Positions 51,073 to 60,837 of a DNA stretch of 64,000 nt are shown here, in pieces. A program made the position numbers and the translations under genes. The notes below the pieces were generated by a model. That model had not been told where the DNA came from, ran no database searches, and worked only from the letters and a program-made list of their open reading frames with translations. The stretch is taken from NCBI GenBank assembly GCA_905233755.1, contig CAJODM010000011.1, forward strand, positions 1 through 64,000. The letters are read 5' to 3'. Every line of letters begins with the position of its first letter. Position 1 is the first letter of the stretch. This DNA is from an uncultured Ruminococcus sp. Its GTDB lineage: Bacteria; Bacillota; Clostridia; Oscillospirales; Acutalibacteraceae.

Positions 51073-51248
51073 GTCATCGCTCTGGCAGGATTCGGGACTA
51101 TATTAGCGCAGTAAACCGGGTGTATTATCTGTCATAACAAAGACCTCCTATAGCAGCTTCTCTATGCTGCCACAGGAGGTCTCATTTCTATTATTGTCCG
51201 TATCAGAGGAGCGGTTCACCCTGCGACAGCTCCGTGTTGATCGGTTGA

Positions 51249-52112
51249 TCACAGCTTGCCGCCGAACACGGGGAAGTACCCCGCATCGCCATAGTCGAGC
51301 GGCTCTACATGCTCAAGGTACGCCATATCCTCGTCAGAGATACAGAAGTCGAGCTCGGCGTTCGCCTTCATATGGGCGAGGTTCGCGGTTTTGGGCAGGA
51401 CGACCGTATCGAGCTGCAGGTCATATCGGATGCAGAGCTGCGGGATGGTGACGCCGTACTTTGCGGCCATGTCAGCGATCGCGGGGTTCTGCATCGCCGC
51501 GCCGTGGGCGACGGGCGAGTATGCCTCGACCACGATGTCGTGCTGCCTGCAGTACTCGATGAGCGAGAGCGGGGTGTTCGCGATATGGACGAGGATCTGG
51601 TTGACCATGGGGCGGATGCGGCACCCGTCGAGCAGGTTCTTTAGATCCTGCTCTTCAAAGTTCGATACGCCGATAGCGCGGAGCTTTCCGGCATGGTACG
51701 CATCTTCGAGCGCCCGCCACACCTCTTTGTTCTCGCTATAGTACCGGTCGTCGGATTGGTTGACCTCGACCCACGGCTGGGGCGAGTGAATGATCATCAT
51801 GTCAAGGTACTCGAGCCCCATCACCGCCAGGGTGCGGTCGATGCTCTCTGCCGCGCTGTCATAGCTCTTGCACTCGGCGGCGACCTTGGAGGTGACGAAG
51901 ATATCCTCTCTGGGAACGCCGCAGGTGCGCACGCCCTCGCCGACGCCGCGCTCGTTGCCGTATGCCTGGGCGGTGTCGATATGGCGATAGCCGATGCACA
52001 CCGCCTGACGAACCGCCTCGGCCGCCTTGTCGTCGTCGATGAACCAGGTGCCCAGACCGAGCTTTGGGATCGCTACCCCGTTATGAAGGGTGAAAGTCTC
52101 GTTGAAAATCAT
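51249..52112 (-). CDS. aldo/keto reductase
   Basis: IPKLGLGTWFIDDDKAAEAVRQAVCIGYRHIDTAQAYGNE. Confidence 0.92.
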   Translation of the reverse strand: MIFNETFTLHNGVAIPKLGLGTWFIDDDKAAEAVRQAVCIGYRHIDTAQAYGNERGVGEGVRTCGVPREDIFVTSKVAAECKSYDSAAESIDRTLAVMGLEYLDMMIIHSPQPWVEVNQSDDRYYSENKEVWRALEDAYHAGKLRAIGVSNFEEQDLKNLLDGCRIRPMVNQILVHIANTPLSLIEYCRQHDIVVEAYSPVAHGAAMQNPAIADMAAKYGVTIPQLCIRYDLQLDTVVLPKTANLAHMKANAELDFCISDEDMAYLEHVEPLDYGDAGYFPVFGGKL

Positions 52113-52133
52113 AGCTTCTCCTCCGTGATATTC

Positions 52134-52607
52134 TCAGAATTTGTCGGCAAACGCCCTGAGCTCTGCCTGAGTCGGGCTGCCGTTGAGGATCGCGCCCTCG
52201 ACGATAACGGCGTTCGGCGCGCTCGGCTGCAATCCGGCGACCGTCTTGCCGAATCCCGACCCGCCCGAGGTCGCAAACAGCACGATCTTCTTGCCGCTAA
52301 AGTCATACGCCTCCAGAAAGCTGTTGATGATCGTCGGCGCGACGTACCACCAGATCGGGAACCCGACGAACACGGTGTCAAATCCTGCGACGGGCGCGCT
52401 CGTATCCGAAAGCGCCGGGCGAGAGCTCTTGTCGCGCATTTCGACAGAGCTCCTCGACTGCTTGTCCATCCAGTTGAGGTCGGATTTGGTGTAGGGGACA
52501 GCGGGGGTGATCTCATACAGATCGGCGTCGATCGCTCTCGACAGGTTCTCGGCGACGCGCGCGGTCACGCCGCTTGCCGAGAAGTAGGTGACGAGTATCT
52601 TGCTCAT
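52134..52607 (-). CDS. flavodoxin family protein
   Basis: MSKILVTYFSASGVTARVAENLSRAI; GFDTVFVGFPIWWYVAP. Confidence 0.9.
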   Translation of the reverse strand: MSKILVTYFSASGVTARVAENLSRAIDADLYEITPAVPYTKSDLNWMDKQSRSSVEMRDKSSRPALSDTSAPVAGFDTVFVGFPIWWYVAPTIINSFLEAYDFSGKKIVLFATSGGSGFGKTVAGLQPSAPNAVIVEGAILNGSPTQAELRAFADKF

Positions 52608-52650
52608 CGTAAGTCCTCCTTGTTGATACGTTGATGACGTCGGGCGGACG

Positions 52651-54534
52651 CTATACCATCAGCCCGAACACGAGGTCGGCGATCTGTGAGGGGTTGTCGA
52701 TCGACAGCCCGCTGACGAGCCGCGCCTGGGCATAGAGGATCTTGGTATAGTCCGACAGCTTCGATTTGTCATGTGCAAACAGCTCGAACAGCCGCTCCTT
52801 GATGGCGTGGTCGGTGTTGATCTCGAGCACCGTCTCCGCCTTGATGTGCTCGTTCTCGGTGCCGGGCATCTTGTTGAGGATCTGCTCCATGCCGACCGAC
52901 AGCGTCCCCTCGCTCGACAGCGCGACGGCGTGCGATCCGAGCGCGCCGGTGAACCGAACCTTGGCGACTGCGCCCTCGAGCGCGTCTTTCATATACCCGA
53001 GCAGATCGGCGGCGTTATCGTTGAGCTCGCGCACCTTCTCTTTGGCGTCGTCATCCGAGAGGTCGAGGTTCTCGGTACAGACGTTGAGGAATGATTTGCC
53101 GTCATAGGCGGACAGGATCTGGATCGCAAACTCGTCGATATCCTCAGTCAGGTACAGCACCTCGAACTCCTTGCCGATCACCGCCTCGACCTGCGGCAGC
53201 AGCGAGATCTTGCCGATGCTCTCGCCGACGGCATAGTAGATCTTGTCCTGATCGGGCTTCATCCGCTCGACATACTCCTTGAGCGTGACATACTTCTGCT
53301 CGGCAGAGGACTTGAACAGGATGAGTTCCTGCAGCGTGTCCTTGTGCGCGCCGAACGACGAGTAGATGCCCCACTTGAGCGCGGCGCCGAACGATGAGAA
53401 GAACTGCTCGTACTTCTCGCGATCCGTCCGCAGCATCTTGGACAGCTCGGAGGTGATCTTCTTCTCGATCGCTTTTGCGATGATCTTGAGCCCACGGTCG
53501 TGCTGCAGCATCTCGCGCGAGATGTTCAGCGACAGATCGGCGCTGTCCACCAGCCCCTTGACAAAGCTGTAGTGATCCGGCAGCAGCTCCTTGCACTTCT
53601 CCATGATGAGCACGCCGCTGGAGTATAGCTGCAGCCCCTTCTCGTACTCGCGGCTGTAGTAGTCGTACGGCGCGTGGGACGGGATGAACAGCAGCGCGGT
53701 ATAGTCCGCCGTACCCTCGGTCTTCTGGCGGATGACCTTGAGCGGCGCGTCATAATCCATGAACTTGTCCTTATAGTAGTTGGCATAGTCCTCGTCGCTG
53801 ACGTCTGACGGGGATTTCCTCCAGATGGGGATCATGCTGTTGAGTGTCTCGTCCTCGTGCACGGTCTCGTATTCGTCGCTGTCGTCTTTCTTGTGCCTTT
53901 GCTCGGTGAGCATCCGGATGGGGTAGCGGATATAGTCGCTGTACTTCTTCACCAGCTCGCGCAGCCGATAGGTCTCGAGGAACGGGGTGTACGGCTCGTC
54001 GTCGGTGTCCGGCTTGATGTGCAGGGTGATGACGGTGCCCGCCGTGTCCTTGTCGCACGGCTTGACGGTATAGCCGTCGGCGCCCGCGCTCTCCCATACA
54101 TACGCTTCGTCAGCGCCGTAGGCGCGGCTCTCGACGCGGATGTTGTCGGCGACCATGAACGCCGAGTAGAACCCGACGCCGAACTGGCCGATGATGTCGA
54201 TCTGATCGCCGCTCTCCTCGGAGCGCTTGAAGTCGAGCGAGCCGCTCTTGGCGATCGTGCCGAGGTTGTTTTCGAGCTCGTTCTGCGTCATGCCGCAGCC
54301 GTTGTCCTCGATCGTCAGCGTGCGCGCGTCCTTGTCGGCGGTGATGCGAATCTCATAGTCATCGCGCGAGAGCGTGACCGAATCATCCGTCAGCGACCGA
54401 AAGTACAGCTTGTCGATCGCGTCGCTTGCGTTGGAGATGAGCTCGCGAAGAAAAATCTCCTTGTGGGTGTAGATGGAGTTGACCATCATGTCGAGCAGCT
54501 TCTTGCTCTCGGTTTTGAACTGTTTTTTTGCCAT
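52651..54534 (-). CDS. htpG: molecular chaperone Hsp90
   Basis: ELISNASDAIDKLYF; IEDNGCGMT; GQFGVGFYSAFMVAD. Confidence 0.97.
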   Translation of the reverse strand: MAKKQFKTESKKLLDMMVNSIYTHKEIFLRELISNASDAIDKLYFRSLTDDSVTLSRDDYEIRITADKDARTLTIEDNGCGMTQNELENNLGTIAKSGSLDFKRSEESGDQIDIIGQFGVGFYSAFMVADNIRVESRAYGADEAYVWESAGADGYTVKPCDKDTAGTVITLHIKPDTDDEPYTPFLETYRLRELVKKYSDYIRYPIRMLTEQRHKKDDSDEYETVHEDETLNSMIPIWRKSPSDVSDEDYANYYKDKFMDYDAPLKVIRQKTEGTADYTALLFIPSHAPYDYYSREYEKGLQLYSSGVLIMEKCKELLPDHYSFVKGLVDSADLSLNISREMLQHDRGLKIIAKAIEKKITSELSKMLRTDREKYEQFFSSFGAALKWGIYSSFGAHKDTLQELILFKSSAEQKYVTLKEYVERMKPDQDKIYYAVGESIGKISLLPQVEAVIGKEFEVLYLTEDIDEFAIQILSAYDGKSFLNVCTENLDLSDDDAKEKVRELNDNAADLLGYMKDALEGAVAKVRFTGALGSHAVALSSEGTLSVGMEQILNKMPGTENEHIKAETVLEINTDHAIKERLFELFAHDKSKLSDYTKILYAQARLVSGLSIDNPSQIADLVFGLMV

Positions 54535-54573
54535 AATAAACCCTTCTTTATCTTGAAACTTATGATAGAAAAA

Positions 54574-54802
54574 TTGAAAACGGAAAGTGGAAAATCCCGG
54601 TCACTCAATTGCTCGGAAAAAGGGATTCGTTACGGATGATGAGATTCCCCTCACAGGGGAATCTCACCGTCCGTTATCAATGCAAAGCGGTCATAGACCT
54701 TCCGGATGATGTGGTCATCATCCCTACGATTCTATGCAGCGTTTTCGTGACACCGTAGGGACGGTGACCACACCGTCCGCAACTCTTCACTCTTCACTAT
54801 CC
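54574..54802. repeat. mosaic intergenic repeat (copy 2, inverted relative to copy 3), overlaps nnrD 3' end
   Basis: TGGAAAR-type heptamers 54574-54594, shared block to 54665, hairpins 54704-54723 and 54759-54778, CTTCACT heptamers 54785-54798. Confidence 0.85.
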
Positions 54803-55647
54803 AAGAACACCTGCGGCAGGTGCTCGATGATATCGCTCGGGAGCATCGCGGTTCGGCTCAAGTGCTGAGCGGCGATATCGCCCGCGAGCGCGTGGATATG
54901 CACGCCCATCACAGCGGCGTCGAACGCGTCGGCGCCCTGTGCCATGAGCGAAGCGATGATCCCCGACAGCACGTCGCCCGAGCCGCCCTTCGCCATCCCG
55001 GGGTTGCCGGCGGTGTTGAGGAGCATCCCATCGCACGACGCGACGATGGTGCGATCCCCTTTGAGCACCAGCACGGTGTTCGGATAGGCGTCGATGAACC
55101 GCTCTGCGGCGTCCGCTCGCTTGCTGTCGGTCGTGCCGACCGATATCCCCGTCATCCGCTCGAACTCCTTTGGGTGCGGGGTGAGCACCGCCCCGGCGGT
55201 GCGCGCACACAGCGCGTCCATATCCGCACACAGCGCGTTCAGCCCGTCGGCATCGAGCAGCAGGGGAGAGGTACACTCCCTGACGACTTGGGCGATCAGC
55301 GGGCGGGTCGAGTCGGTGTTGCCGATGCCGCACCCTATCACAGCCGCGTTGCAGGCGTTCATCCGCCTGAGGATCATATCGGCGTGTGCTGCCGAGAGCA
55401 CTCCGTCGAGCGGCAGGCACACCGCCTCGGGAGCATAGGCGGTGAAGGCGGGATAGATGCTCTGCGGCAGCATCTGGTACAGCAGCCCGACGCCCGAGCG
55501 CAGCGCGGCGCGTGCACACAGCATCGCCGCGCCCGCATAGCCGTAGCTGCCGGTGACAGCGCACAGCGACCCCATCGTGCCCTTGTGGGCGTTATCGGGG
55601 CGGGGCGGCAGATGCTCCCGGATATCGTCGCGTGTGATCGTTCTCAT
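54787..55647 (-). CDS. nnrD: ADP-dependent NAD(P)H-hydrate dehydratase
   Basis: HKGTMGSLCAVTGSYGYAGAAMLCARAALRSGVGLL; GNPGMAKGGSGDVLSGIIASL. Confidence 0.92.
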   Translation of the reverse strand: MRTITRDDIREHLPPRPDNAHKGTMGSLCAVTGSYGYAGAAMLCARAALRSGVGLLYQMLPQSIYPAFTAYAPEAVCLPLDGVLSAAHADMILRRMNACNAAVIGCGIGNTDSTRPLIAQVVRECTSPLLLDADGLNALCADMDALCARTAGAVLTPHPKEFERMTGISVGTTDSKRADAAERFIDAYPNTVLVLKGDRTIVASCDGMLLNTAGNPGMAKGGSGDVLSGIIASLMAQGADAFDAAVMGVHIHALAGDIAAQHLSRTAMLPSDIIEHLPQVFLDSEE

Positions 55648-56195
55648 AGGAGCTTGTCGTGATAGACAGCGAGCGCGACCTCGCGGTTGAAGTACGGCTT
55701 CATCGCTGTGAGGATCTTCTCCTTCGGGCAGAAGACGATCGCGTTCTTCCGACCGTTCTCAGCGGGGAAGGTGGCGACCAGGTTCTGCTCGTCATAGCTG
55801 CGCGCGGCGACATCATATACCTTATTGAGCTTGAGCGCGGACATTTTCTCATCGCTGTAGAAGAAGATCCCGTCAATCTCCTTGATGTCGAGCTTGAGCA
55901 CCTTCTTGCGCCGACGCTGGGCGATGACCTTATCGACGCGGAACGTCGAGCCGAGGACGGCATATTCGTACTCGAACTTCAGCGAGGTGATGAAGTACCA
56001 CGCGAGATAGACCGCAAACAGCAGCAAAAACAGCCCGATCACCACCAGATAGTACCGTTCGATGAGCTTGCCCAGCACCATGAAGAACGCGGGCACGGCC
56101 GCCGCTATGAGGATGATCAGCACCACGTTCAGCGTATAGCGCGGGGTGCGGTCGCGCCGCACCACCTGTTCGACCAGAGTATCCATATCATTCAC
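55644..56195 (-). CDS. conserved hypothetical membrane protein (possibly DUF6106)
   Basis: Two N-terminal TM helices, RRRKKVLKLDIKEIDGIFFYSD; 4-bp overlap with nnrD; family name from memory only. Confidence 0.5.
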   Translation of the reverse strand: MNDMDTLVEQVVRRDRTPRYTLNVVLIILIAAAVPAFFMVLGKLIERYYLVVIGLFLLLFAVYLAWYFITSLKFEYEYAVLGSTFRVDKVIAQRRRKKVLKLDIKEIDGIFFYSDEKMSALKLNKVYDVAARSYDEQNLVATFPAENGRKNAIVFCPKEKILTAMKPYFNREVALAVYHDKLL

Positions 56196-56287
56196 TTCCT
56201 TTATACGGTACTATAACATATTTCAATCCCTTTTTCAATAAAAAAGCTTGCAAAACCCGCTCCTTGGTGCTAAAATATACCCGATAA

Positions 56288-56525
56288 CGTGATGACGGAG
56301 AGAGTAGTCCCCGATCCGTTCGCCAAGAGAGCGCGTGCCATGGGCTGAGAGCGCGCGCCGAACGCCGAGGATGAAGTTCACTCCCGAGCGGCCCGACTGA
56401 ACCCTTAGCAGTAGGTCGGGACGACTGACCTGCGTTATAGGGTCGATGAGCGCCCGCCGTCACGGCGGGAATATGGGTGGTACCGCGGATCCTCCGTCCC
56501 TGTCGGGATGGGGGACTATTTTTTT
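56288..56525 (+). ncRNA. T-box leader, Phe specifier (TTC at 56377-56379)
   Basis: GATGAAGTTCACTCC specifier loop, TGGTACCGCG T-box at 56478, terminator with T-run, upstream of pheS. Confidence 0.93.
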
Positions 56526-56541
56526 ATCTAGGAGGAACGAT

Positions 56542-57597
56542 ATGAAAGAGAAGCTCGAACAGCTACGAGAACAGCTCGCCGCCGAGCTGTCGGAGGCCGT
56601 CGATATGCAGTCGATCGAGAACCTGCGCGTCAAGTACCTCGGCAAGAAGGGCTCCGTCACCGACCTGCTCAAGGGGATGAAGGATCTGTCGAATGAGGAG
56701 AAGAAGCATTTCGGCATGCTCGTCAACCAGCTCAAGTCCCAGACCGCCGAGAGCATCGCCCGCCGCTCAAGCGAGCTCAAGGAGCTCGAGATCAAACGCG
56801 AGATCGAGCTGATGCCCGCGTTCGATCTGACGATCCCGTCGTCCGCCGAGCGTGGCTCCTATCATCCCATCACGCTGGTACAGCGCGAGTGTGAGCGCAT
56901 CTTCACCACCATGGGATTCAACGTCGAGGACTATCCCGAGGTGGTGACCGACTATGAGTGCTTCGAGGCGGTCAACGTCCCCAAGGATCACCCCGCCCGC
57001 GATATGCAGGACACCTACTATCTCGAGAACGGCGAGCTCTTGAAGTCCCAGACATCCGCCGCCCAGAACGCGATCCTGCGCAAGTACGGCTCACGGCTGA
57101 TCGAGGACGGGATGCCGATCCGCGCGATCTTCCCGGGGAGGTGCTTTCGCAACGAGGCGACCGACGCCACCCATGAGAACACGTTCTTCCAGATGGAGGG
57201 CGTGATGGTGGATCGGAACATCTCGATCTCCAACCTCATCTACTTTATGAAGACGATGCTCTCCGAGGTGTTCCAGAAGGACATCAAGGTGCGGCTGCGG
57301 CCCGGGTTCTTTCCCTTTGTCGAGCCGGGGTTCGAGCTGGATATCAGCTGTCTGATCTGCGGCGGCGACGAGGGATGCCCCTCGTGCAACCACTCGGGCT
57401 GGCTCGAGCTGTGCCCCTGCGGGATGATCCATCCCGCGGTGCTGCGCGAGGGCGGGATCGACCCCGAGGAGTACACCGGATTTGCGTTCGGGCTGGGGCT
57501 GACGCGGCTGGCGATGATGAAGTACGGGATCAAGGATATCCGTGATCTGAACGCGGGCTCCCTGAGGGTGCTCGACCAGTTCTGTGAGGACAAGTAA
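56542..57597 (+). CDS. pheS: phenylalanyl-tRNA synthetase alpha subunit
   Basis: GKKGSVTDLLKGMKDLSNEEKK; FRNEATDATHENTFFQMEG. Confidence 0.97.
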   Translation: MKEKLEQLREQLAAELSEAVDMQSIENLRVKYLGKKGSVTDLLKGMKDLSNEEKKHFGMLVNQLKSQTAESIARRSSELKELEIKREIELMPAFDLTIPSSAERGSYHPITLVQRECERIFTTMGFNVEDYPEVVTDYECFEAVNVPKDHPARDMQDTYYLENGELLKSQTSAAQNAILRKYGSRLIEDGMPIRAIFPGRCFRNEATDATHENTFFQMEGVMVDRNISISNLIYFMKTMLSEVFQKDIKVRLRPGFFPFVEPGFELDISCLICGGDEGCPSCNHSGWLELCPCGMIHPAVLREGGIDPEEYTGFAFGLGLTRLAMMKYGIKDIRDLNAGSLRVLDQFCEDK

Positions 57598-57610
57598 GGG
57601 AGGCAGTCGG

Positions 57611-59968
57611 ATGTTTTTATCAATGAATTGGATCAAGGACTTCGTTGATCTGTCGGGGCTCGACGAGCTCGAGCTGATCAACCGGTTCTCGCTGTCGACC
57701 GCCGAGGTCGAGAACGATATACAGCACAAGGGCAGCGATATCAGCGGCGTCGTCGTCGCCGAGATCCTGTCGGTCGAGCCACACCCCGAGTCGAAGAAGC
57801 TGCACCTGCTTAAGGTGGACGCCGGCGGCGATACGCCCACCGACGTCGTGTGCGGCGCGCCGAACGTGCGCGTCGGGATGAAGACCGCGTTCGCACCGGT
57901 GGGGGCGCGCCTGGGCGAGATCGAGATCGCGCCGCGTCCGCTCGCGGGATATATGAGCCACGGGATGTGCTGCTCTGAGCGCGAGCTCGGCATCAGCGAC
58001 GATCACGCGGGGATCATGGAGATCACCGATGACGTCGTCAACGGCACCGATATCAAGGAGCTGTACGCGATCGACGACATCATCTTTGAGGTGGACAACA
58101 AGTCGCTGACCAACCGCCCCGATCTGTGGAGCCACTACGGGATCGCGCGCGAGTTCTCGGCGATCGCCCGCCGACCGCTACGCGCGCTGCCGACAGAGGA
58201 TCTGACGGCGTATGATGCGCTGCCGCAGGTGGACATGAAGATCGAGGATCCGCTGTGCCAGCGCTATAGCTGCCTGCAGTTCGAGAACATCTCGCGGTTG
58301 ATCTCGCCGGTGAATATGCGTATCCGGCTGTACTACTGCGGGATGCGCGCGATCAACTTCCTCGCCGATATGACCAACTACCTGATGCTCGAGATGGGCC
58401 AGCCGATGCACGCGTTCGACTCCCGCAAGGTAGGGAGCATCCGCATCAAGCGGTTCGACCATGAGTTTGACTTTACGACCCTCGACGGCGTACAGCGGCA
58501 TATCGACACCGATACGCTGATGATCTGCAACGGTGATACGCCGGTCGCCATCGCCGGTATCATGGGCGGGCTCGACTCTCAGATCGTCGAGGATACCCAT
58601 ACCCTGACGCTCGAGTCGGCGACCTTTGACGCGGTGTCTATCCGCAAGTCTACCGTGCGCCTGTCCCACCGCACCGACGCCTCGATGCGATATGAGAAGT
58701 CGCTCGATCCCGCGTTGACGACTGCGGCGATAGCGCGGTTCGTCTATCTGCTGCGGCAGTATGACAGCGGGGTGCAGGTGAAGTCGTCGCTGACCGACGA
58801 CTATGCCTATCATTATCCCGAGATCACCCTGAGCTTTGACAAGGCGTACGTCGACCGCTATACCGGTATCGCGATCGACAACGACACCATCGTCGATACG
58901 CTATCGCGGCTGGGGTTCGCGGTGACGCTGTCGGGCGACGACTTCACCGTTACGGTGCCCTCGTGGCGCGCCACCAAGGACGTCACCATCAAGGCGGATA
59001 TCATCGAGGAGATCACCCGTATCTTCGGGTATGATAACTTTGAGGTGCATACCGCGGCGGCGCCGCTGTTCCCGACGCGCCCCGAATATGTGAAGAAGGA
59101 CGAGGACAACATCAAGGATATCCTTGTCAAGAAGTATAACCTGCACGAGGTACACTCGTATATCTGGAACTATGTGGACGAGCTCTCCGATATCGGGATC
59201 GACAACGTCGGCCGGATCAAGCTGCAGAACGCCTCGAACCCCAACATCGAGACCATCCGCAGCTCGATGATCCCGACACAGCTCTGTCAGGTGAGGTCGA
59301 ACCTCGGCTACGCGCCGTCGTTCGGGATATTCGAGATCGGCAGGGTCGTCACCGGCATGAAGGACGGCCTGTGCATTGAGGAGAAGCACCTCGCCGTCAC
59401 CCTGTATCAGAAGGGCGCCGACGTGCGCTCGCTTTACTATCGGCTCAAGGAGATGATCGAGGAGCTTGCGCTGGAGCTCAAGCACCTGCCGGTCGCGTTC
59501 GCGCCGGTATCGCCCGAGCGAGAGTATGAGCACCCGACGAACCTGTACGAGATCATCGTCGACGGCACATCCATCGGTCGGATCGGCATCCTGCACCCAT
59601 CGGTGCAGAAGAAGCTTGACCGCCGCGCCGTGGTGGTGTTCGCCGAGCTGGATGTGGATCGGTTCGCAGCGATAGATAGCGCCGATATCGTGTATGACGA
59701 GCCGTCCAAGTACCCGAGCATTGAGATCGACCTGAGCTTCCTGACGTCCCGTTTCGAGCCGATCAAGAAGGCGATCGACGCTGCATCCTGTGCTTTGATC
59801 CGAAAGGTGGAGGTCATCGATATCTATGAGGCGGAGGACGCGTCGTCCATTGCGGTGCGCCTGACGTTCTCGGACAACACCCGCACGCTGACGCGCGACG
59901 AGGTCACCGCTGTCAGCGACAGCATCGTCGATACCCTCGAGCAGTCCGGTATCCGGCTGAAGGGATAA
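57611..59968 (+). CDS. pheT: phenylalanyl-tRNA synthetase beta subunit
   Basis: MFLSMNWIKDFVDLSGLDELELINRFSLSTAEVE; tRNA-binding, B3/B4 and FDX-ACB regions. Confidence 0.97.
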   Translation: MFLSMNWIKDFVDLSGLDELELINRFSLSTAEVENDIQHKGSDISGVVVAEILSVEPHPESKKLHLLKVDAGGDTPTDVVCGAPNVRVGMKTAFAPVGARLGEIEIAPRPLAGYMSHGMCCSERELGISDDHAGIMEITDDVVNGTDIKELYAIDDIIFEVDNKSLTNRPDLWSHYGIAREFSAIARRPLRALPTEDLTAYDALPQVDMKIEDPLCQRYSCLQFENISRLISPVNMRIRLYYCGMRAINFLADMTNYLMLEMGQPMHAFDSRKVGSIRIKRFDHEFDFTTLDGVQRHIDTDTLMICNGDTPVAIAGIMGGLDSQIVEDTHTLTLESATFDAVSIRKSTVRLSHRTDASMRYEKSLDPALTTAAIARFVYLLRQYDSGVQVKSSLTDDYAYHYPEITLSFDKAYVDRYTGIAIDNDTIVDTLSRLGFAVTLSGDDFTVTVPSWRATKDVTIKADIIEEITRIFGYDNFEVHTAAAPLFPTRPEYVKKDEDNIKDILVKKYNLHEVHSYIWNYVDELSDIGIDNVGRIKLQNASNPNIETIRSSMIPTQLCQVRSNLGYAPSFGIFEIGRVVTGMKDGLCIEEKHLAVTLYQKGADVRSLYYRLKEMIEELALELKHLPVAFAPVSPEREYEHPTNLYEIIVDGTSIGRIGILHPSVQKKLDRRAVVVFAELDVDRFAAIDSADIVYDEPSKYPSIEIDLSFLTSRFEPIKKAIDAASCALIRKVEVIDIYEAEDASSIAVRLTFSDNTRTLTRDEVTAVSDSIVDTLEQSGIRLKG

Positions 59969-59988
59969 TTCTGTAGAAGAAAATACAC

Positions 59989-60023
59989 GCAGTCGTGTCC
60001 GGCGGGCACGGCTGTGCTTTTTC
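59989..60023 (+). terminator. intrinsic terminator after pheT
   Basis: CACGCAGTCGTGTCC-GGC-GGGCACGGCTGTG + CTTTTT. Confidence 0.65.
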
Positions 60024-60024
60024 A

Positions 60025-60123
60025 CTTTATAAGAAACTGCTCGTTTCTTATAAAGAAAAAAGATTTATATGCCCACCGATTTTGCTGAAGCAATAATCGG
60101 TGATGGCTATACGAAATGCGCGC
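60025..60123. repeat. 99-bp two-hairpin intergenic element, copy B
   Basis: 95/99 identity to 43373-43471. Confidence 0.95.
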
Positions 60124-60139
60124 AAAGCGCGCTTTCTTG

Positions 60140-60477
60140 AGTGAATAATGAAGACTGAAGAATGAAGAATTGCGGGAAACCCCTACGGGTTTTTGGATTT
60201 ATATTCGGACGGTGTGGTCACCGTCCCTACGGTGCCGAGGAAACGCCCGCATGGGCGGACGGTGCATTTTGCGGACGGTGTGGTCACCGTCCCTACGGCA
60301 TCAAGGAAATGTCCGTTAAAAATGTAGGGATGATGACTCCTCCAGCGAGGACGGCTCACCCTTTTGTCCGCGATGCGGACATTTCCCCTCACAGGGGAAT
60401 CTCATCATCCGTAACGAATCCCTTTTTCCGAGCAATTGAGTGACCGCAATTTTCCGCTTTCCATTTTCCACTTTCCA
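60140..60477. repeat. mosaic intergenic repeat (copy 3)
   Basis: AGTGAAT/AATGAAG heptamers 60140-60167, two GGACGGTGTGGTCACCGTCC hairpins, block shared with copy 2, CTTTCCA heptamers 60450-60477. Confidence 0.85.
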
Positions 60478-60567
60478 TTGAACAGGGGGTGGAAAAAGTT
60501 ATGACTTGCATTATTTGTCAATATGGTGTATACTATATGCGTAATGGTATATGACGGAGGTGTTTCT

Positions 60568-60813
60568 ATGTTAGATAAGACGATGATTTTCTCCTTAGGC
60601 GGCAACAAGGACGATGAGCTCAAGGCGGCGCTCACGACTGTCTATGACGCGCTCAAGAAGAAGGGCTACAACCCGGTCAATCAGATCGTCGGGTACATCC
60701 TGAGCGAGGATCCCACCTATATCACTACATACGGTAACGCCAGAAACATTATCAGCAAGATCGACCGCGACGACCTTCTCGAGGCGATGCTGAAGTCGTA
60801 CCTGAATATCTAA
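60568..60813 (+). CDS. IreB family regulatory phosphoprotein (DUF965)
   Basis: MIFSLGGNKDDELKAALTTVYDALKKKGYNPVNQIVGYILSEDPTYITTY. Confidence 0.93.
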   Translation: MLDKTMIFSLGGNKDDELKAALTTVYDALKKKGYNPVNQIVGYILSEDPTYITTYGNARNIISKIDRDDLLEAMLKSYLNI

Positions 60814-60837
60814 TCACTATAGAAGGGACTGATCCTT

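Noticed and set aside
47262-52607. Defence or toxin-antitoxin island built around the macrodomain
   Set aside because: Neighbours (GNAT, PPC domain, sortase, AKR, flavodoxin) are housekeeping/surface genes with no coherent defence architecture
60162-60443. 93-aa ORF with CGRCGHRPYG repeats
   Set aside because: Translation of the intergenic hairpin repeats; no RBS, repeat-derived
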